A stretch of DNA of 64,000 nt, from contig NC_084682.1 in assembly GCF_028389875.1 (NCBI RefSeq), forward strand, positions 8,752,001 through 8,816,000, written 5' to 3'. Position numbers and translations under genes: made by a program. Positions 1-10,885 of this stretch are shown here, piece after piece. The notes under the pieces are model-generated. The model had not been told where the DNA came from. It did no database searches and saw only the letters and a program-made list of their open reading frames with translations. This DNA is from Rhea pennata. Its lineage: Eukaryota; Chordata; Aves; Rheiformes; Rheidae. Positions within the stretch are counted from its first letter, which is position 1; each line of letters starts with the position of its first letter.

Positions 1-2897
1 TAAATAAAACTTTTTAAAAACAAAATTATGAGACTTTTTTTTTCAGCTAACCTTATAAAACAGAATCAAGCTCATAAATGTAAATCTTTTAAACCAGATG
101 TTTCAGAGAACTCATGAGCCAGGAACATACTATTAAAACCCACTAGTTATATTTTCACTAACTCCCAACTCTGAACTTGGAATTTCAAGTTCAAATACTA
201 ACCAAGCAAATTTGGCTTCTGAGAATAGATCACCTCCTAAGTGTCTGACACTAAGAGTCAAGAAATTATAGCTATTCAGGAAGAAGCTTATGTTTGAATT
301 ATGTTTAAATTATTTTGCTGAGTATCAAACCTGAAGTACCATTAAAAGCACTATCCTAGAGAGAAATACTTTGAAATAACTAGATGAAGATAACCTGCCA
401 ATTAACCATGACATAATTACACTATCTAAATGACAGCAAAGTCCTCAGAATGTAAAAGAGTTTAAATACCATATTTTACAGCTTACTAAAGCTCCAAAGG
501 CAATTCTACAAAAGAGCTGAATTTCAACTTGGTGGTTTCACAAACTCCTGTTAAACACATGGCTGCACCTATGCTAAAAATTATCATCTTTTAAAAAAGT
601 ATATATTGTTATTACAGAGATGACTGGTGCTGGGCATCAAACAGATACCAAAGTAAAAACCAAGAGCTTAGTTTGAGTACAACAGTATAAAGGGAATTAA
701 CTGTAACAAAGATAGCTCTGGTTGCTGAAAAAGTTCAAAGTACAGTTTAGTATCAACCCACTGCTGCTGTTACAGGACTTTTCCTCATACCTGAACTCAC
801 ACCTGAATACTTACTAAAATAAGGAGTGAATAAGTAAGCAAGTTTTCTGGTTTTAGTACTGAAAACAAACTACACACAAGAACACAAGAAAAGGTTGGAT
901 CTGCTGATGAAGTTATATATACAAAATTTGCATCTTAACGTAGTATTTTGTTATCTTTTATAAAAATATTTCCTATGATCTCAGTACTAGGTTGACTTTC
1001 ACCCTTTTTACGGTTTAGTATAATTTAAACTCTATATTCATTTGACACCAAAGTTGCACAACTTCTACTGCTTAGATAAGCTCCCCTGTGCAACGGCGGT
1101 ACAAACAAACAAAAATACTTCAGTAAGCAAACCACTACTGAGCTGTCTTCATGTCTGGGACATGTGCAAATGCAATGACAGCTTTATACATTCCAGCTGC
1201 ATTCTGCTCCTTAATAAAAGCATTAAGACCAGAAGCTTCCCACCAAGCTCAACACTGAACATGAAGAAACATTAGAGAAATGTCTTTGCTGGGAAATGAT
1301 GGCTAAGTTTATCTGTCCAGGAAACATGGCAAACAAAAATCACAACCTTATCTCACAGACAGCTGAGGAACTGGATGGCATGAGAATATATTTTAAATAT
1401 TATTTATGAAAGTTCTATATTCCACCCTTTGTTCTTAGTAGAACTGAAGTGTTCACATTTAAAGCAAAAGTTGAATACGTTATAGGATAGCTGCTGAAGC
1501 GCTAATGGATGGATAAAACCTTTTTAATCCTTATTCAGGGTTTATCTAGCAAAGAGATAGAGTATCTAAAACAGAGGTTCGTTTGCACATAAAACATTCA
1601 ATGTATTCGGTCACAGCCCCACACAGAGTAGAAAAGCTTAACAGGCAGAGCAAATCTGAATTTAGTCTATCCCGGGCAGGATTCTGTAAGCATCAAAAAA
1701 TGAAACCTAGTGACCTGCCCTCAACAAGTTGACCTCTCATCAGCATAAAATACATCCTGGAAATCTAAATTACTACACCTCATGGGCTAGTGCCAGTTAT
1801 AGAAACAAAGACAGCAAGGTTTTCCACTTAACTCCAACATCTCAACCTGCAGGAAAGATGAGATCTGACTGTCTACCCAAACCACTACAAACCCCTTGAC
1901 AACCTCCTTTCAAAGAGCAGGAAAAAAAAACTATATTCTTCATCTTTTTTGCATGAATAACTGCAACAATCTTTCTTCTAACAGAGAAGGATCTGCAGAA
2001 CAGGCAACCCTCAAAATATTCCCACAGCTGGCAAAGCTCAGTTGTTCCTACTAGCAGAAGGAACACCAATGTACTAATTTCGCACTTCCATGACAAACGA
2101 GAAAGCACTCGTCATTGCTTCTTGCAAAGGAACTTGAAATTTAGAGACAACATTTCAGTGAAATGCACAATACAGACTGGTATAAATGTTCCTATTTTTA
2201 CAGCAAAATTAATCTCTTTCCATTTTCCAGTACTTGCATTACTATGTCATTACTCATTTCAAGCAGAGTATGTGTGGTTTAATAGTCAGTTTATAAAGTT
2301 ATTCCACTATTCTGAAGCAATACAACGGCAGAAGGAAGTCACTGGTGAGGCTCAGGAATCGAATGCAGCAAGAAATTCAGAGAGAATCACTATCCTGAGT
2401 GTGAAATTCCCAACTAGCTATTCTAGCAACATTTTAGATGCTAGCTAGAGATTCAGTGTTCTAGATAGTAAGTTCCTTCTATCCTTTTGGGGAGCTGAAG
2501 GGAAACTGTACTCTCTCCTCACCGAAAAAACTTACCTTAAGACCTTCTGTCTGTTGAGGGACACTCGGTTAGACTACTCTCCTCCAAGCCTCCCAAACCC
2601 TCTCCTTCGCTATAAGCAACGCGGTGCCAAAGGCACACCTGGCAATTTCAGCGCCGTCTTTGGAAAGCAACCACGCGATTACGTCTAGCCAGCTTAGGTT
2701 TGCCCCTGCCATTAAGAAGCGCCTCAGAGAACTAATTTGCAGAGCACTTCCTACCTTTGCTACCACGGGCAACCGCGATTTTATTCCAAAGCAGCTGCTG
2801 AGCGCTATCACCGAGAGCAGCTGTAATGTACTAGCTGTATACACAGCGCAGGGCCCCGGCCCCGCGGGCCGCGCCGCCGCCGCCGCCGCCGCCTCAC
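1..2897 (-). other. ZZEF1: ZZEF1 intron 1 (partial)
   Basis: AT-rich sequence lying 3' of the ZZEF1 exon 1 donor and running out of the window. Open frames here (for example at 1842-2108, 2122-2448 and 2569-2844) have no recognisable protein similarity or splice context. I see no transposon and no RNA gene. The last 25 bases before the exon hold a GCC repeat listed separately. Confidence 0.8.
2873..2893. repeat. (GCC)7 trinucleotide repeat at the ZZEF1 exon 1 donor
   Basis: Seven uninterrupted GCC units on the plus strand. In the ZZEF1 transcript this reads as a GGC/CGG run starting a few bases into intron 1, overlapping the extended splice donor. It sits inside the CpG island. Confidence 0.95.
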
Positions 2898-3254
2898 CTC
2901 CTCGCTCTCGCCGCGGGAGCCGGCCGCCAGGCGGGAGACGCTCTCCAGCACCTCGCAGAACTGCTCCAGGCTGACGGCCTCGTCGCCGCGGCTGAGGCGC
3001 TCCTCCAGCCAGCGCACGAGCGTGCTGTGGTGCCGCGACACCAGCGACTCGGGCAGCGCCGCCTCCCGCAGCCGCGCCGTGGCCTCCCGCAGCCGGGCCT
3101 GGTCCAGCAGCACCTCGGCCGGCGGCAGCGGCGGCGCCGGGCTGGCGGCGGCGGCGCCCGGCGGGAAGGGAGCGCCGGGCTGCGCCGCCGCCTCCATGCC
3201 TTCCTCGGCGCCTTCCTCCTCCTCCTCGCTGCTGTGGCTCGCCGCCGTCCCCAT
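2898..3254 (-). CDS. ZZEF1: ZZEF1 coding exon 1 (partial gene, N-terminal 119 aa)
   Basis: First coding exon of zinc finger ZZ-type and EF-hand domain protein 1, a protein of close to 3,000 residues in mammals that carries EF-hand, DOC/APC10-like and ZZ finger modules; only the N-terminus is here. The start ATG is at 3254-3252. The reading frame runs 119 codons to a GAG|gtgag splice donor, so the exon ends in phase 0. Recognisable segments are MGTAASHSS, SLVSRHHSTLVRWLEERL and AVSLEQFCEVLES, which match the ZZEF1 N-terminus as I know it (human begins MGNAPSHSS). The Gly2 and Ser context suggests N-myristoylation. Between them lies an acidic run followed by an Ala/Pro-rich low-complexity stretch. 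The rest of the gene lies left of the window. It is divergent from CYB5D2 with 456 bp between start codons. Confidence 0.93.
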
Positions 3255-3710
3255 GGGCCGCCGCGGAGGAGCCGGTGCCGCGGACCGACGCTTCGCGTAG
3301 CCGCTTCTGCTTCCTCCTGCCGCCGCCCGCGGCTCCGCCCGGCCCGGCCCGGCTTAGTCAGCAACTTCCCGGCCCCGCAGCACCTGTCAAGCCCGGCGGC
3401 GGCGGGCGGCGGGCGCGCCACACTGCCGCCAAGCGAGAGCCGGCGCCGCAAAGCGCCCGTCCCCGCCCCGGAAAGGCGCGATGAGGCCGGCTCCCGCCCC
3501 GCACGACACTTGCCGTAAAGCGGCAAGGCAGGCCCGATAGGGAACGCTGTCGTGGCTGAGCCACACTGCCGTCAGCCGCCGCGCAGTCGCAAACGCCTTG
3601 CCGCGCTGGCCGCGCCGCTGCGCGGCGAGGAAAGTGTCGTGAGGGGTCGGGCCTCGGGCAGGCACGTGACCGCGCCCCTGGGTGCCGCGGGCGGGCGCGC
3701 GCGCGGCCCC
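3255..3710. promoter_or_regulatory. Bidirectional CpG-island promoter, ZZEF1 / CYB5D2
   Basis: The 456 bp between the two divergent start codons are extremely GC- and CpG-rich. The island spans roughly 2.85-4.35 kb and then falls off into AT-rich introns on both sides. There is no obvious TATA box, as expected for a housekeeping bidirectional promoter. Transcription start sites cannot be placed from sequence alone. Confidence 0.85.
3663..3668. promoter_or_regulatory. Palindromic E-box CACGTG
   Basis: CACGTG in the context GGCACGTGACC lies 42 bp upstream of the CYB5D2 ATG inside the shared promoter. This is the core recognised by USF, MITF/TFE and MYC-type bHLH-zip factors. Functional use is inferred. 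Confidence 0.5.
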
Positions 3711-3957
3711 ATGTGGCGGGGGGCGGCGGTGGCGCTGCTGTGCCTGGGCGCCGCCTGCCTGCTGGGCCGCGGGTTCGATCCCCGCGCCTGGCTGCCGGGC
3801 GGCGGCGGCGGCCGCCTGCTCCGCGCCGCCGAGCTGGCGCGGTACCGGGGGGCGGAGGGCGAGCCGGGGCTCTACCTCGCCCTGCTGGGCCGCGTGTTCG
3901 ACGTGGAGCGCGGCCGCAAGCACTACGGCCCCGGCGGGGCCTACAGCGGCCTCTCAG
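3711..3957 (+). CDS. CYB5D2: CYB5D2 coding exon 1
   Basis: Encodes residues 1-82 plus one base of codon 83: membrane-targeting N-terminus and the first half of the cytochrome b5-like domain ([20 protein letters not shown]). Ends TCAG|gtatgg. Confidence 0.93.
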
Positions 3958-6900
3958 GTATGGCGGCGCCGGGCCGGGGGGCCGGCGGGGCCCGGCCGGC
4001 CTCGCTGGGGCCGGGCCGAGGCTCACCGGGCGCTGCCCCGCAGGGAAGGACGCCAGCAGAGCGTTCGCGACCGGGGACTTCTCCCCGACGGGCCTGGTGG
4101 ACGACGTCTCCGAGCTGTCGCCGCGGGAGATGCTCGCCGTCCAAAGCTGGCTCTCCTTCTACAGCAGCAACTACGCGCCCGTGGGTAGGCGTCCGCGCGG
4201 GCCCGGCACGGCCGTGTCCTGCCGCGCCATCGGGCCGACACCGCGGCGGGGAAGCGCCTTAAAAGCGTGGCTGTTTCGGTGGGGCGGCGCGAAGGCGTGA
4301 GCGGAGAGCGTGCCTGCGGCGGGCCGTTGAAAGCCGGGGGAACGCGGTGCCGCAGGGCGTTAGATTCCCCCTAGGGCATGTCCACCCTGGTGATGGCTCT
4401 TCGCCTAGGCTGCCGTGGACCTTCGGAGACCAGCATGCTCCCTAAACGCGTGAGTGGCCTGAAGATGCTGGCTCTGCTCGTGGCAAACGGCTTTTTACTT
4501 AGACCTGTAGGTATAGTTTGAGATCTGCTTTCCTTTAAGTCAAAGCCTGCTGAAGAGTTTCCCTGCCCTGAGCTGTCAGCCTCAGCTCACTGCCCTGCTT
4601 TTGCCTTTGCTAAGCAAAAGCCATGGAGGCAGTGGTGCAAGTACTGAAATTAGCAGGACTAAAAAGACCCTGTAGGAGCAGCAGTGAAGGGAGAATATTT
4701 TTGGCAGAGATGCGTGTTGGGAAGACTTCTGGGTTGTGCAGCTGAAAGTGCCATTGACTTTGTCATCTGTACTGAGTCATTAGCATGTGCTTGTGCCTGA
4801 GATTGTCCTGCATGGTTTTATTAGAAAGGGTAAATGACTGTGTAAGCCAAGAATAGAAGGTACATAAGCTCAGTTCTGTTTTCAAACTGGGACATGGCAA
4901 AGATCCTCTGGAAGACTTCTGCTTCTTTGCCTTTAAATAACATTTTTTTTTTTAATGAAAAAAAAAACCCTAGAACTAGTCATTTTCCTTGCCTGGAAAC
5001 ACTGCAGTTGTACGCAGTTGTAATTGATCTTCTTCTTCTCTCCAAGGAAAGCTGGTGGGCAGATTCTATGACGAAAATGGAGCGCCGACAGAAGCTTTAA
5101 GGCAGGCTGAGGCTGCTATTAAGGAAGGCCTGAAATTCAAGGCAGAAAACGACCAGAGGAAGCAGCAGTTTCCACCCTGTAACTCCGAATGGAGCTCTGC
5201 TGGGGGCAGCCGATTCTGGTGCTCCAGACAGAGGTAAACTCTGCCTTCCTGCTGTTATACTCAGATCCTTTGGAGCACAGCACTTCTGCCTTTTGAATTT
5301 GATTGCGCTTAGCTCTGTTGTTGCCTCTCCTCCTAGCAGAAGTGGCATAGGAAAGGGCTCCTCAGCCGCTGTACGTCATCATCTGTGACTGAGGTCTGTT
5401 GACTTCTCCACAGAAGGACATAGGTTAGTGCTAAGGTGGTGACGGCTGGCATGGCTGAAATATGGCAGGCCCGTTCCCTTCTCCTGTATGTGGTTGTGAG
5501 CTGGGCTTTCAGACACAGGCAGAGCTGAACTGCAAGGAGCAGCACTCATGTTTTCTGCGGTGGCAGGTCAGCTGCTGCTGTTGTGTGAATCAGAGTGCCT
5601 GCGTTTTCTTTGTCAGTTCAGCTGCTGCTGACAGCCTCATCCCAAGCCCCAGGCTAGGGTTGCAGATGGGTGTAGGCAGGGCTAATGAACACATTCTCCA
5701 GTGTGAGACTGCAAAGAGGAACTCTGCTCAGTGACCTGACGAGTGGGTAAAACAGAAGTTTCATCATGATCAGTGAAACTTTTAAGAACGGTATTTCTGA
5801 GGCAACAACTCTTCTGTCACACTGGAATTCAAATCAGGGTTCAGAAGTTGCTGCAGATGCACATGATCTCCTGTCCTCAAGAAAAGAGGATAGAAAACCC
5901 ATGAGGACAGTCTGCTGCATTTGAGCAGCGTTTCTCACCTACCCTGAATCCAAGGATCAGCTGGTGGTCTTGCAGGAGATTTCGCAGCCCATCTCACAGT
6001 CTATTTCTGTAACCATTTTCATTTAAAACCACATAAAAATGAGGTTAAGCTTTGAATAGTCATTTCCTGTTTGGTCTGTTTAGTTGCGTGCATCTCTTGG
6101 TGTAGGGACTACTTGTTTTAAACTGAGATCATATTGTGGACCGTGTTGCAAGATGCTTGGGCTTCGAGTACCTCACTAGCACCTTGGACCTCAGGGGATC
6201 TGCTTCTCTGCTTGAGTGAGCTAGAGTGCAGTCTTGGGACTGGATGTTGTATAGCAGCCTCTTGTGTAATAGGTTACAGGCTTAAGAAAAGATGCAACAG
6301 TTATGGGAACAGATAGGATTTGGCCCTTTAAGAGACATTATGGAATAGCTGCAAAAGTAATTGAGACTTTTTTTTCTTTTGCCCCAGTTCTCAAAATCAC
6401 TGCATTGGGTTATGGCACATAAGGCAGCACGCGTTAACTATGAGCAATTAGCTACCTAGAAACAGGCACCTTGCCATTAGGCAAGCTGTGCTCTGTAGGG
6501 CGATGATTCTTTTTCCAGCAATAGAAGCAGCGGATGTAGAAGTTAGTTGCTCCCAGAAGGGCGAGAGCATGTAATAGCACTGATGAGACCAGGTCCAGGC
6601 TACAGGCTGCAGAAGCTCAGTCAACAAGAAGCTATCAGAAAGCTGTGGGATGTTGGCTGCTAGGAGTGAATTGTACATCAGTATGCATGTTAGTTCTGAC
6701 TCTTGGAGGCTGTTTTGCTTTGTAGCTACATGAGTCTGTGTTCATTGGAAGCATTTTCTCAATTCTAAATTGGCCATTTGAATTGTTTTGATTTTATTTT
6801 TTCATTCTTAGCGGAGGCATAAACAGAGACTGGATTGGAGTCCCCCGGAAGCTGTATGTACCTGGTTCAAGGGGCAGCCACTGCGTGTGTGTGAGAGCTA

Positions 6901-7025
6901 CTGGTCCCCCATCTGGACAGCTGGACTCACGTGAGCACCCTGACAAAGGTGACCTGGATAACCCTCACTTGGAGGAATATGAAGGCTGCCATCCACTGGC
7001 TGAGTCGTGTGTCCTGAAAGCGTGA
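3711..7025 (+). CDS. CYB5D2: CYB5D2 (neuferricin), complete gene, 4 coding exons, 262 aa
   Basis: Cytochrome b5-like haem-binding protein of the MAPR group (relatives: PGRMC1/2, neudesin). Coding exons join as 3711-3957, 4044-4184, 5047-5233 and 6812-7025. All junctions are GT-AG and the sum is 789 nt, or 262 codons plus TGA; the human protein is 264 aa as I recall. Residues 4-20 form a hydrophobic signal or anchor segment. The cytochrome b5-like domain runs from about residue 36 to 130, with the MAPR signature [10 protein letters not shown] then DASRAF. Tyr72 and Tyr78 align with the PGRMC1 haem-site tyrosines, replacing the His ligands of true cytochrome b5. The C-terminal part has conserved cysteines ([27 protein letters not shown]). 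The ATG is the first in frame, in a weak Kozak context. Known mammalian roles are steroid/haem-related membrane functions and neuronal differentiation. The gene is divergent from ZZEF1 and convergent with ANKFY1. Confidence 0.95.
4044..4184 (+). CDS. CYB5D2: CYB5D2 coding exon 2
   Basis: Starts after a gcag acceptor; encodes residues 83-129 ([29 protein letters not shown]), the second half of the haem domain. Ends at a G|gtaggc donor. Intron 1 is only 86 bp and lies wholly within the CpG island. Confidence 0.93.
4185..6811 (+). other. CYB5D2: CYB5D2 introns 2 and 3
   Basis: Intron 2 (4185-5046) starts in the CpG island and becomes AT-rich. Intron 3 (5234-6811) has no recognisable coding segment, repeat family member or RNA gene. 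Both have ordinary GT-AG ends. Confidence 0.85.
5047..5233 (+). CDS. CYB5D2: CYB5D2 coding exon 3
   Basis: Starts after tccaag; encodes about residues 130-191, including [15 protein letters not shown] and [19 protein letters not shown]. Ends CAGAG|gtaaac. Confidence 0.94.
6812..7025 (+). CDS. CYB5D2: CYB5D2 coding exon 4 with stop
   Basis: Starts after ttcttag and completes a split Ser codon (AG|C). It encodes [28 protein letters not shown] and the C-terminal [13 protein letters not shown], then TGA at 7023-7025. Confidence 0.94.
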
Positions 7026-8520
7026 CTCCAAGTGCCGGATATGTATGCCTAGTCCTACAGCAAACTGTTGCACCTTGGGTGGGCAATTGCAGCTCCAGCT
7101 GCATTCCCTCCCATCTGTCAGTGCAAAGGGAGAGAGAGCAATTTCAAGTTTTTTTGCAAGTGTAATACGTGACAACGGAGCTGAGAGAAAGAGGGAACAT
7201 TTTTAGCCAAGTGATGCAGTTAGTGGCTAAAAATTCAGCAATGGGAAACTTACTTTCTTCATCCTTTAGCACTATGGTATTTTTAAATCTGGCAACAAAT
7301 TGTAGTGTATGTAGCCTGGACTAGATTTAAAAATTGATGCCTTGTACAGTCAGGAAATAGATGGCAGTGTACATGGTGGGTATTTGCTGTATTTCAAGGG
7401 AGCAAGTTGGTGAGCACAAGAACTACTGCAGCATCGTTGACTTCATCTTATGCACAGTCCTCCACTGTCACTCAGACTCCGTTTACTACACTGTAGTGCT
7501 AACATTCCTTCCTAAGCATCTGCTTTTCTTCAAAGAGTTTAAAGGTAGCAGAGAAGTCTGAATTTCTCCTGCAATGAAGGTTCAGAGTATCTAGGATCAT
7601 GTGTAGTTTAGTTAAACAAAAGCTCTGCTTATCAAGTTGTCAGAATGCAGAAAGCAAAGGTCATAGCTGCATTTCCTCATTTGGTATTTATATTAGATGT
7701 TGAGCAAAGAAGATGTTGGAAGGTACCTATGCAGATTATTGTTTTAAACTAACCTCACCCTTCTGGTGCTCCCATTTACTGCTTTCAAATGACTCAGAGG
7801 TCAGGAATTGATAGTTTTAATTAGACTGCAGTGAAAGCTACATAACAACCTGACCATCTTGCTGTAATCTCCCCTTTTTTCCTCTTTCCATTCTAGTTTA
7901 TGACACATACCCCCAATCTGATACATGTCTATCAGATTATAATCTGAGGTTGACATCCTCCCTACCCAAGGCCCAGCTTACTTAAAGGCTGTGTTTTATC
8001 ACACTTGATGAAATCTATTAACTTCAATTCCTGCTAGAAGAGCAAAGCAAGCTACTACCATTTCTGTGCAGGACTAGAAAGGACAAGGGCATACCAGAGT
8101 AGGGCCCAGATACTATAAACCCAGGCTGCAGCAGGGCTTTTACTGTTTTCCTAGTCTGCTGCTAAAATAGATTACATTGCAATAGATAGCAATGGCACAG
8201 TTCTGTGCTCAGTTGTATTTGGTTCCTCTTCTTAAAGAAACAACCATCTATTATAAACATCTGGGACATGTTTATAAAGCCATTATGAGCTTTGAGCTAT
8301 TTCTACCTCTCGTCCTCTCAAAAAATACCTACAATTCTAAACAATTAGTTAATAAACTAGTGCGATTACAAGAGGTCTTGCAACATCCCTTCAGAGTGAG
8401 AAAAATCACTTCATTGCATTGACAGTAAAGATGAGGTTACAACCGCCTTGGCCCAGGGCCATGCAACAGCTTAAACGTGTGTATGTGCTTATTGGAATAA
8501 ATGGTTAGGGTTTTTTAAAG
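7026..8520 (+). other. CYB5D2: CYB5D2 3' UTR (probable extent)
   Basis: Non-coding sequence after the stop codon. The end is inferred from the AATAAA at 8496-8501; nothing in the sequence fixes it exactly, and a further AATAAA on this strand lies at 9500-9505. Open frames inside are short and unsupported. Confidence 0.55.
8496..8501 (+). terminator. CYB5D2: Candidate CYB5D2 poly(A) signal AATAAA
   Basis: Canonical AATAAA about 1.47 kb after the CYB5D2 stop, in the context GGAATAAATGG, followed by a T/G-rich stretch (ggttagggttttttaaag) suitable as a downstream element. Confidence 0.5.
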
Positions 8521-9402
8521 CTGATTTTGCTGCTTATTTTCGTTCCCCATCGCTAAGTTGTACTACAGAGGAAAAGTCGTCTAAGGCACTTAGACCAATG
8601 CATAGGGTCTTGCCTGCCATGACTGAAAGCTGTACAAGCTCATGGGTAGCAGCAAAGAGCCATCACACAGTGCTTGACTCCTCAGTCATTCTTCTGGAAC
8701 TAAACTGAGCCTTAGGCTTGTGCCAACCTTGGAAATACTTGGCTTTTAGCTTAGAAGAACAGTGATTCTTTGTCTTGGCTCCTTAGTGGGCATTTTAAGG
8801 GTCTTCTGCTTTTGGGCACATGTGTCATCTTGGCGAAAAAATTACCTGTTTAGAGGTCATCAGCCCGACTGACCTCAAACTGTTCATAGTAATTCAGTAA
8901 GATTGTCACAGGGAGCACTTTCAGCAATCGCTCTTTTAGCCAACTGACTGAAATGAATGGCAAGTTCAGTGTTATATAGCTCAAAAGTTACAGCACACAT
9001 AAGATTATTGAATACAAAAGCTAATTTGTAACTGTAAGGCACTTGGATTTCTAGTGATAGGGTGATAATCAGCAACATAGCTTCTAAGCAAGTTTCATCT
9101 TGCTGTATGCTTAAGTCTGCTCTTCCCAATGCAAATAGTGTTGAAATGCTGATGGGATGGTTTTGATACCTTAAGAGCCGCACAAAACCAAGTATGGGCC
9201 TACTGAAAGGTAAGACTGATTTTAGAAGTCACATATTGCTTTCAGTTTAAAAAGAAAACATTAACAACTTATTCCTCAGTTTAGTGGTGACGGGGGAAGG
9301 GACACACAACCCAAACCTTTAAAAAAGGCTCCATTCCAACACCACGAAGAAGTCATCTATAAAAACAAACAAGGAGACTCCCTTACTCTGTTCCAAGATT
9401 GT
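8521..9402. other. Intergenic stretch between convergent 3' ends
   Basis: Between the probable 3' ends of CYB5D2 and ANKFY1. No coding or repeat signature is visible. A 99-codon minus-strand open frame at 8884-9183 has no recognisable similarity. Confidence 0.5.
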
Positions 9403-9408
9403 TTTATT
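9403..9408 (-). terminator. ANKFY1: Candidate distal ANKFY1 poly(A) signal
   Basis: AATAAA on the minus strand about 4.4 kb after the ANKFY1 stop, followed on that strand by a T/G-rich stretch (CTTGTTTGTTTTTATAG) typical of a downstream element. A second AATAAA lies at 9533-9538. Earlier ones (for example at 10081-10086) could give shorter 3' UTRs. Confidence 0.45.
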
Positions 9409-9532
9409 TTTACTACCCTAATTAAAAAAAAAATCTAAGCAAATTTCTCCCCAGGGTGGGGAAGGAGGGGAAGAAGGAACTTTTGACTGTTGAAGAAGAA
9501 ATAAATGTTCCAGTGATAGTCACAGTTCAATC

Positions 9533-9538
9533 TTTATT
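9533..9538 (-). terminator. ANKFY1: Alternative ANKFY1 poly(A) signal
   Basis: Second minus-strand AATAAA 125 bp before the distal one. Which of the two is used cannot be decided from sequence. Confidence 0.35.
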
Positions 9539-10851
9539 AGCTGTACTTTAAGTTTTAATACTCCTATCAAAATGCTTTTGGCTGGTTTTGCTATTGTACT
9601 GAAGCTTTCCTTTGTTAAAAATAAGCTGCAGTAATTATATACTCTGCCTTCAGGGTAGATTACCTGCTAATATGTGACAATTCAAAATAGTATGTTATTT
9701 TTAGTGAACTCAGCTCAGATTGTCGATTTTATAACTATATCAGAGCCAAACATGATTTAGATCATGTGCCAGCTCTGTCTGGTAAAAGGTTAGAGTTGTT
9801 TTATACAAGTGATTATAGGTAGTCTGCACTGGACTTAAATGATGTAAACTAGGGGCATACTAGAAGTTGTTTGTTCTACAGAAACATTACATTGAGTATC
9901 TAGAATAAATTACAGAACAGAGAAAGTTGTAATGCCCCACTGACTATGATAACACCCTAGTTTCCCTTTGGCTTTTAAGCCTTCATAAAGATAGCTTGGG
10001 GAGGAGGCAGCGGTCTTATGCAACCAGAGATTCTTTAGTAGCAGTGTTTCCACATCATGATGCATTATCTAGTTATGCATTTTATTACAAGTATAATCAT
10101 TACACAACAAAGTAATGCATATTGGAAAAATACATTTTTTACAATGACTGCAGACGAACATTGCAGATAAAATGCCATTGTTCTCGGACTTCCTTTTCTA
10201 TTTCACAGAACATATTATTATGGGTGATAAATAACCGAACCTTCTAAACCTTGTTTCTGTAAAGATGAATTTGCTGAAATATTCAACCCTGCTGTTAAAG
10301 AAATTGAGACTTGCCTCTTACTACATTTGATCTATAACAAAGATGCAGCCTTGGCCTCCCCTATCGTTACATGTTAATTGACATGCGCTGTGTGAGAAGT
10401 TGTACAAGTCAGATCTCCAAAACAGGAAGTCATTAAGGCATCTGTCAACTTTTAGCAAGCAACTTGTAATGCTGTTAGTACCTTTAAACACCAACATTCT
10501 CAGTCTTAGTGGTGTGAAGCAGTGATTACTTCATGTATCTATTCGAGGAAGGTGCAAGTTTTAGCCAGACCACATTTTGTGCTTGTGTAAGAGTGCTGGA
10601 TGACTAAATCAAAAGGAATCCAGTCTCAGACCACGGAGCTACAGTATGAGCTATCACAGACTTTCCATGCAGCCCTGTTGAAGTGCCCAAAGCCTAGTCT
10701 GACAACATTGCTTTCCAGGGACAGGAATACAGTTCATTTTCCATAGACCCTCTTGAGCAATGCTTGGCGTATTTGTCTCAAGGTGACAGACACTGCTCAA
10801 GGACAGTAGGGGGCAAAAGGGGTGGACATTTTGGTCACAACTAAGTATGCT

Positions 10852-10885
10852 ACACACACACACACACACACAAAAAAAAAAAAAA
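10852..10885. repeat. (AC)10 followed by A14
   Basis: A perfect dinucleotide run (10852-10871) directly followed by 14 A. It lies in the probable ANKFY1 3' UTR, so it would be transcribed as U14 followed by (GU)10. Confidence 0.95.

Noticed and set aside
3552-3710. Upstream in-frame extension of CYB5D2
   Set aside because: The frame is open upstream but contains no ATG, and family members start with a short hydrophobic segment like the one at 3711.
3358-4026. 222-codon minus-strand open frame and overlapping frames over the ZZEF1/CYB5D2 promoter
   Set aside because: Composition-driven frames antisense to CYB5D2 exon 1; arginine/proline-rich with no recognisable family.
8884-9183. 99-codon minus-strand frame between CYB5D2 and ANKFY1
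   Set aside because: No recognisable similarity and no AATAAA or splice context; treated as chance.
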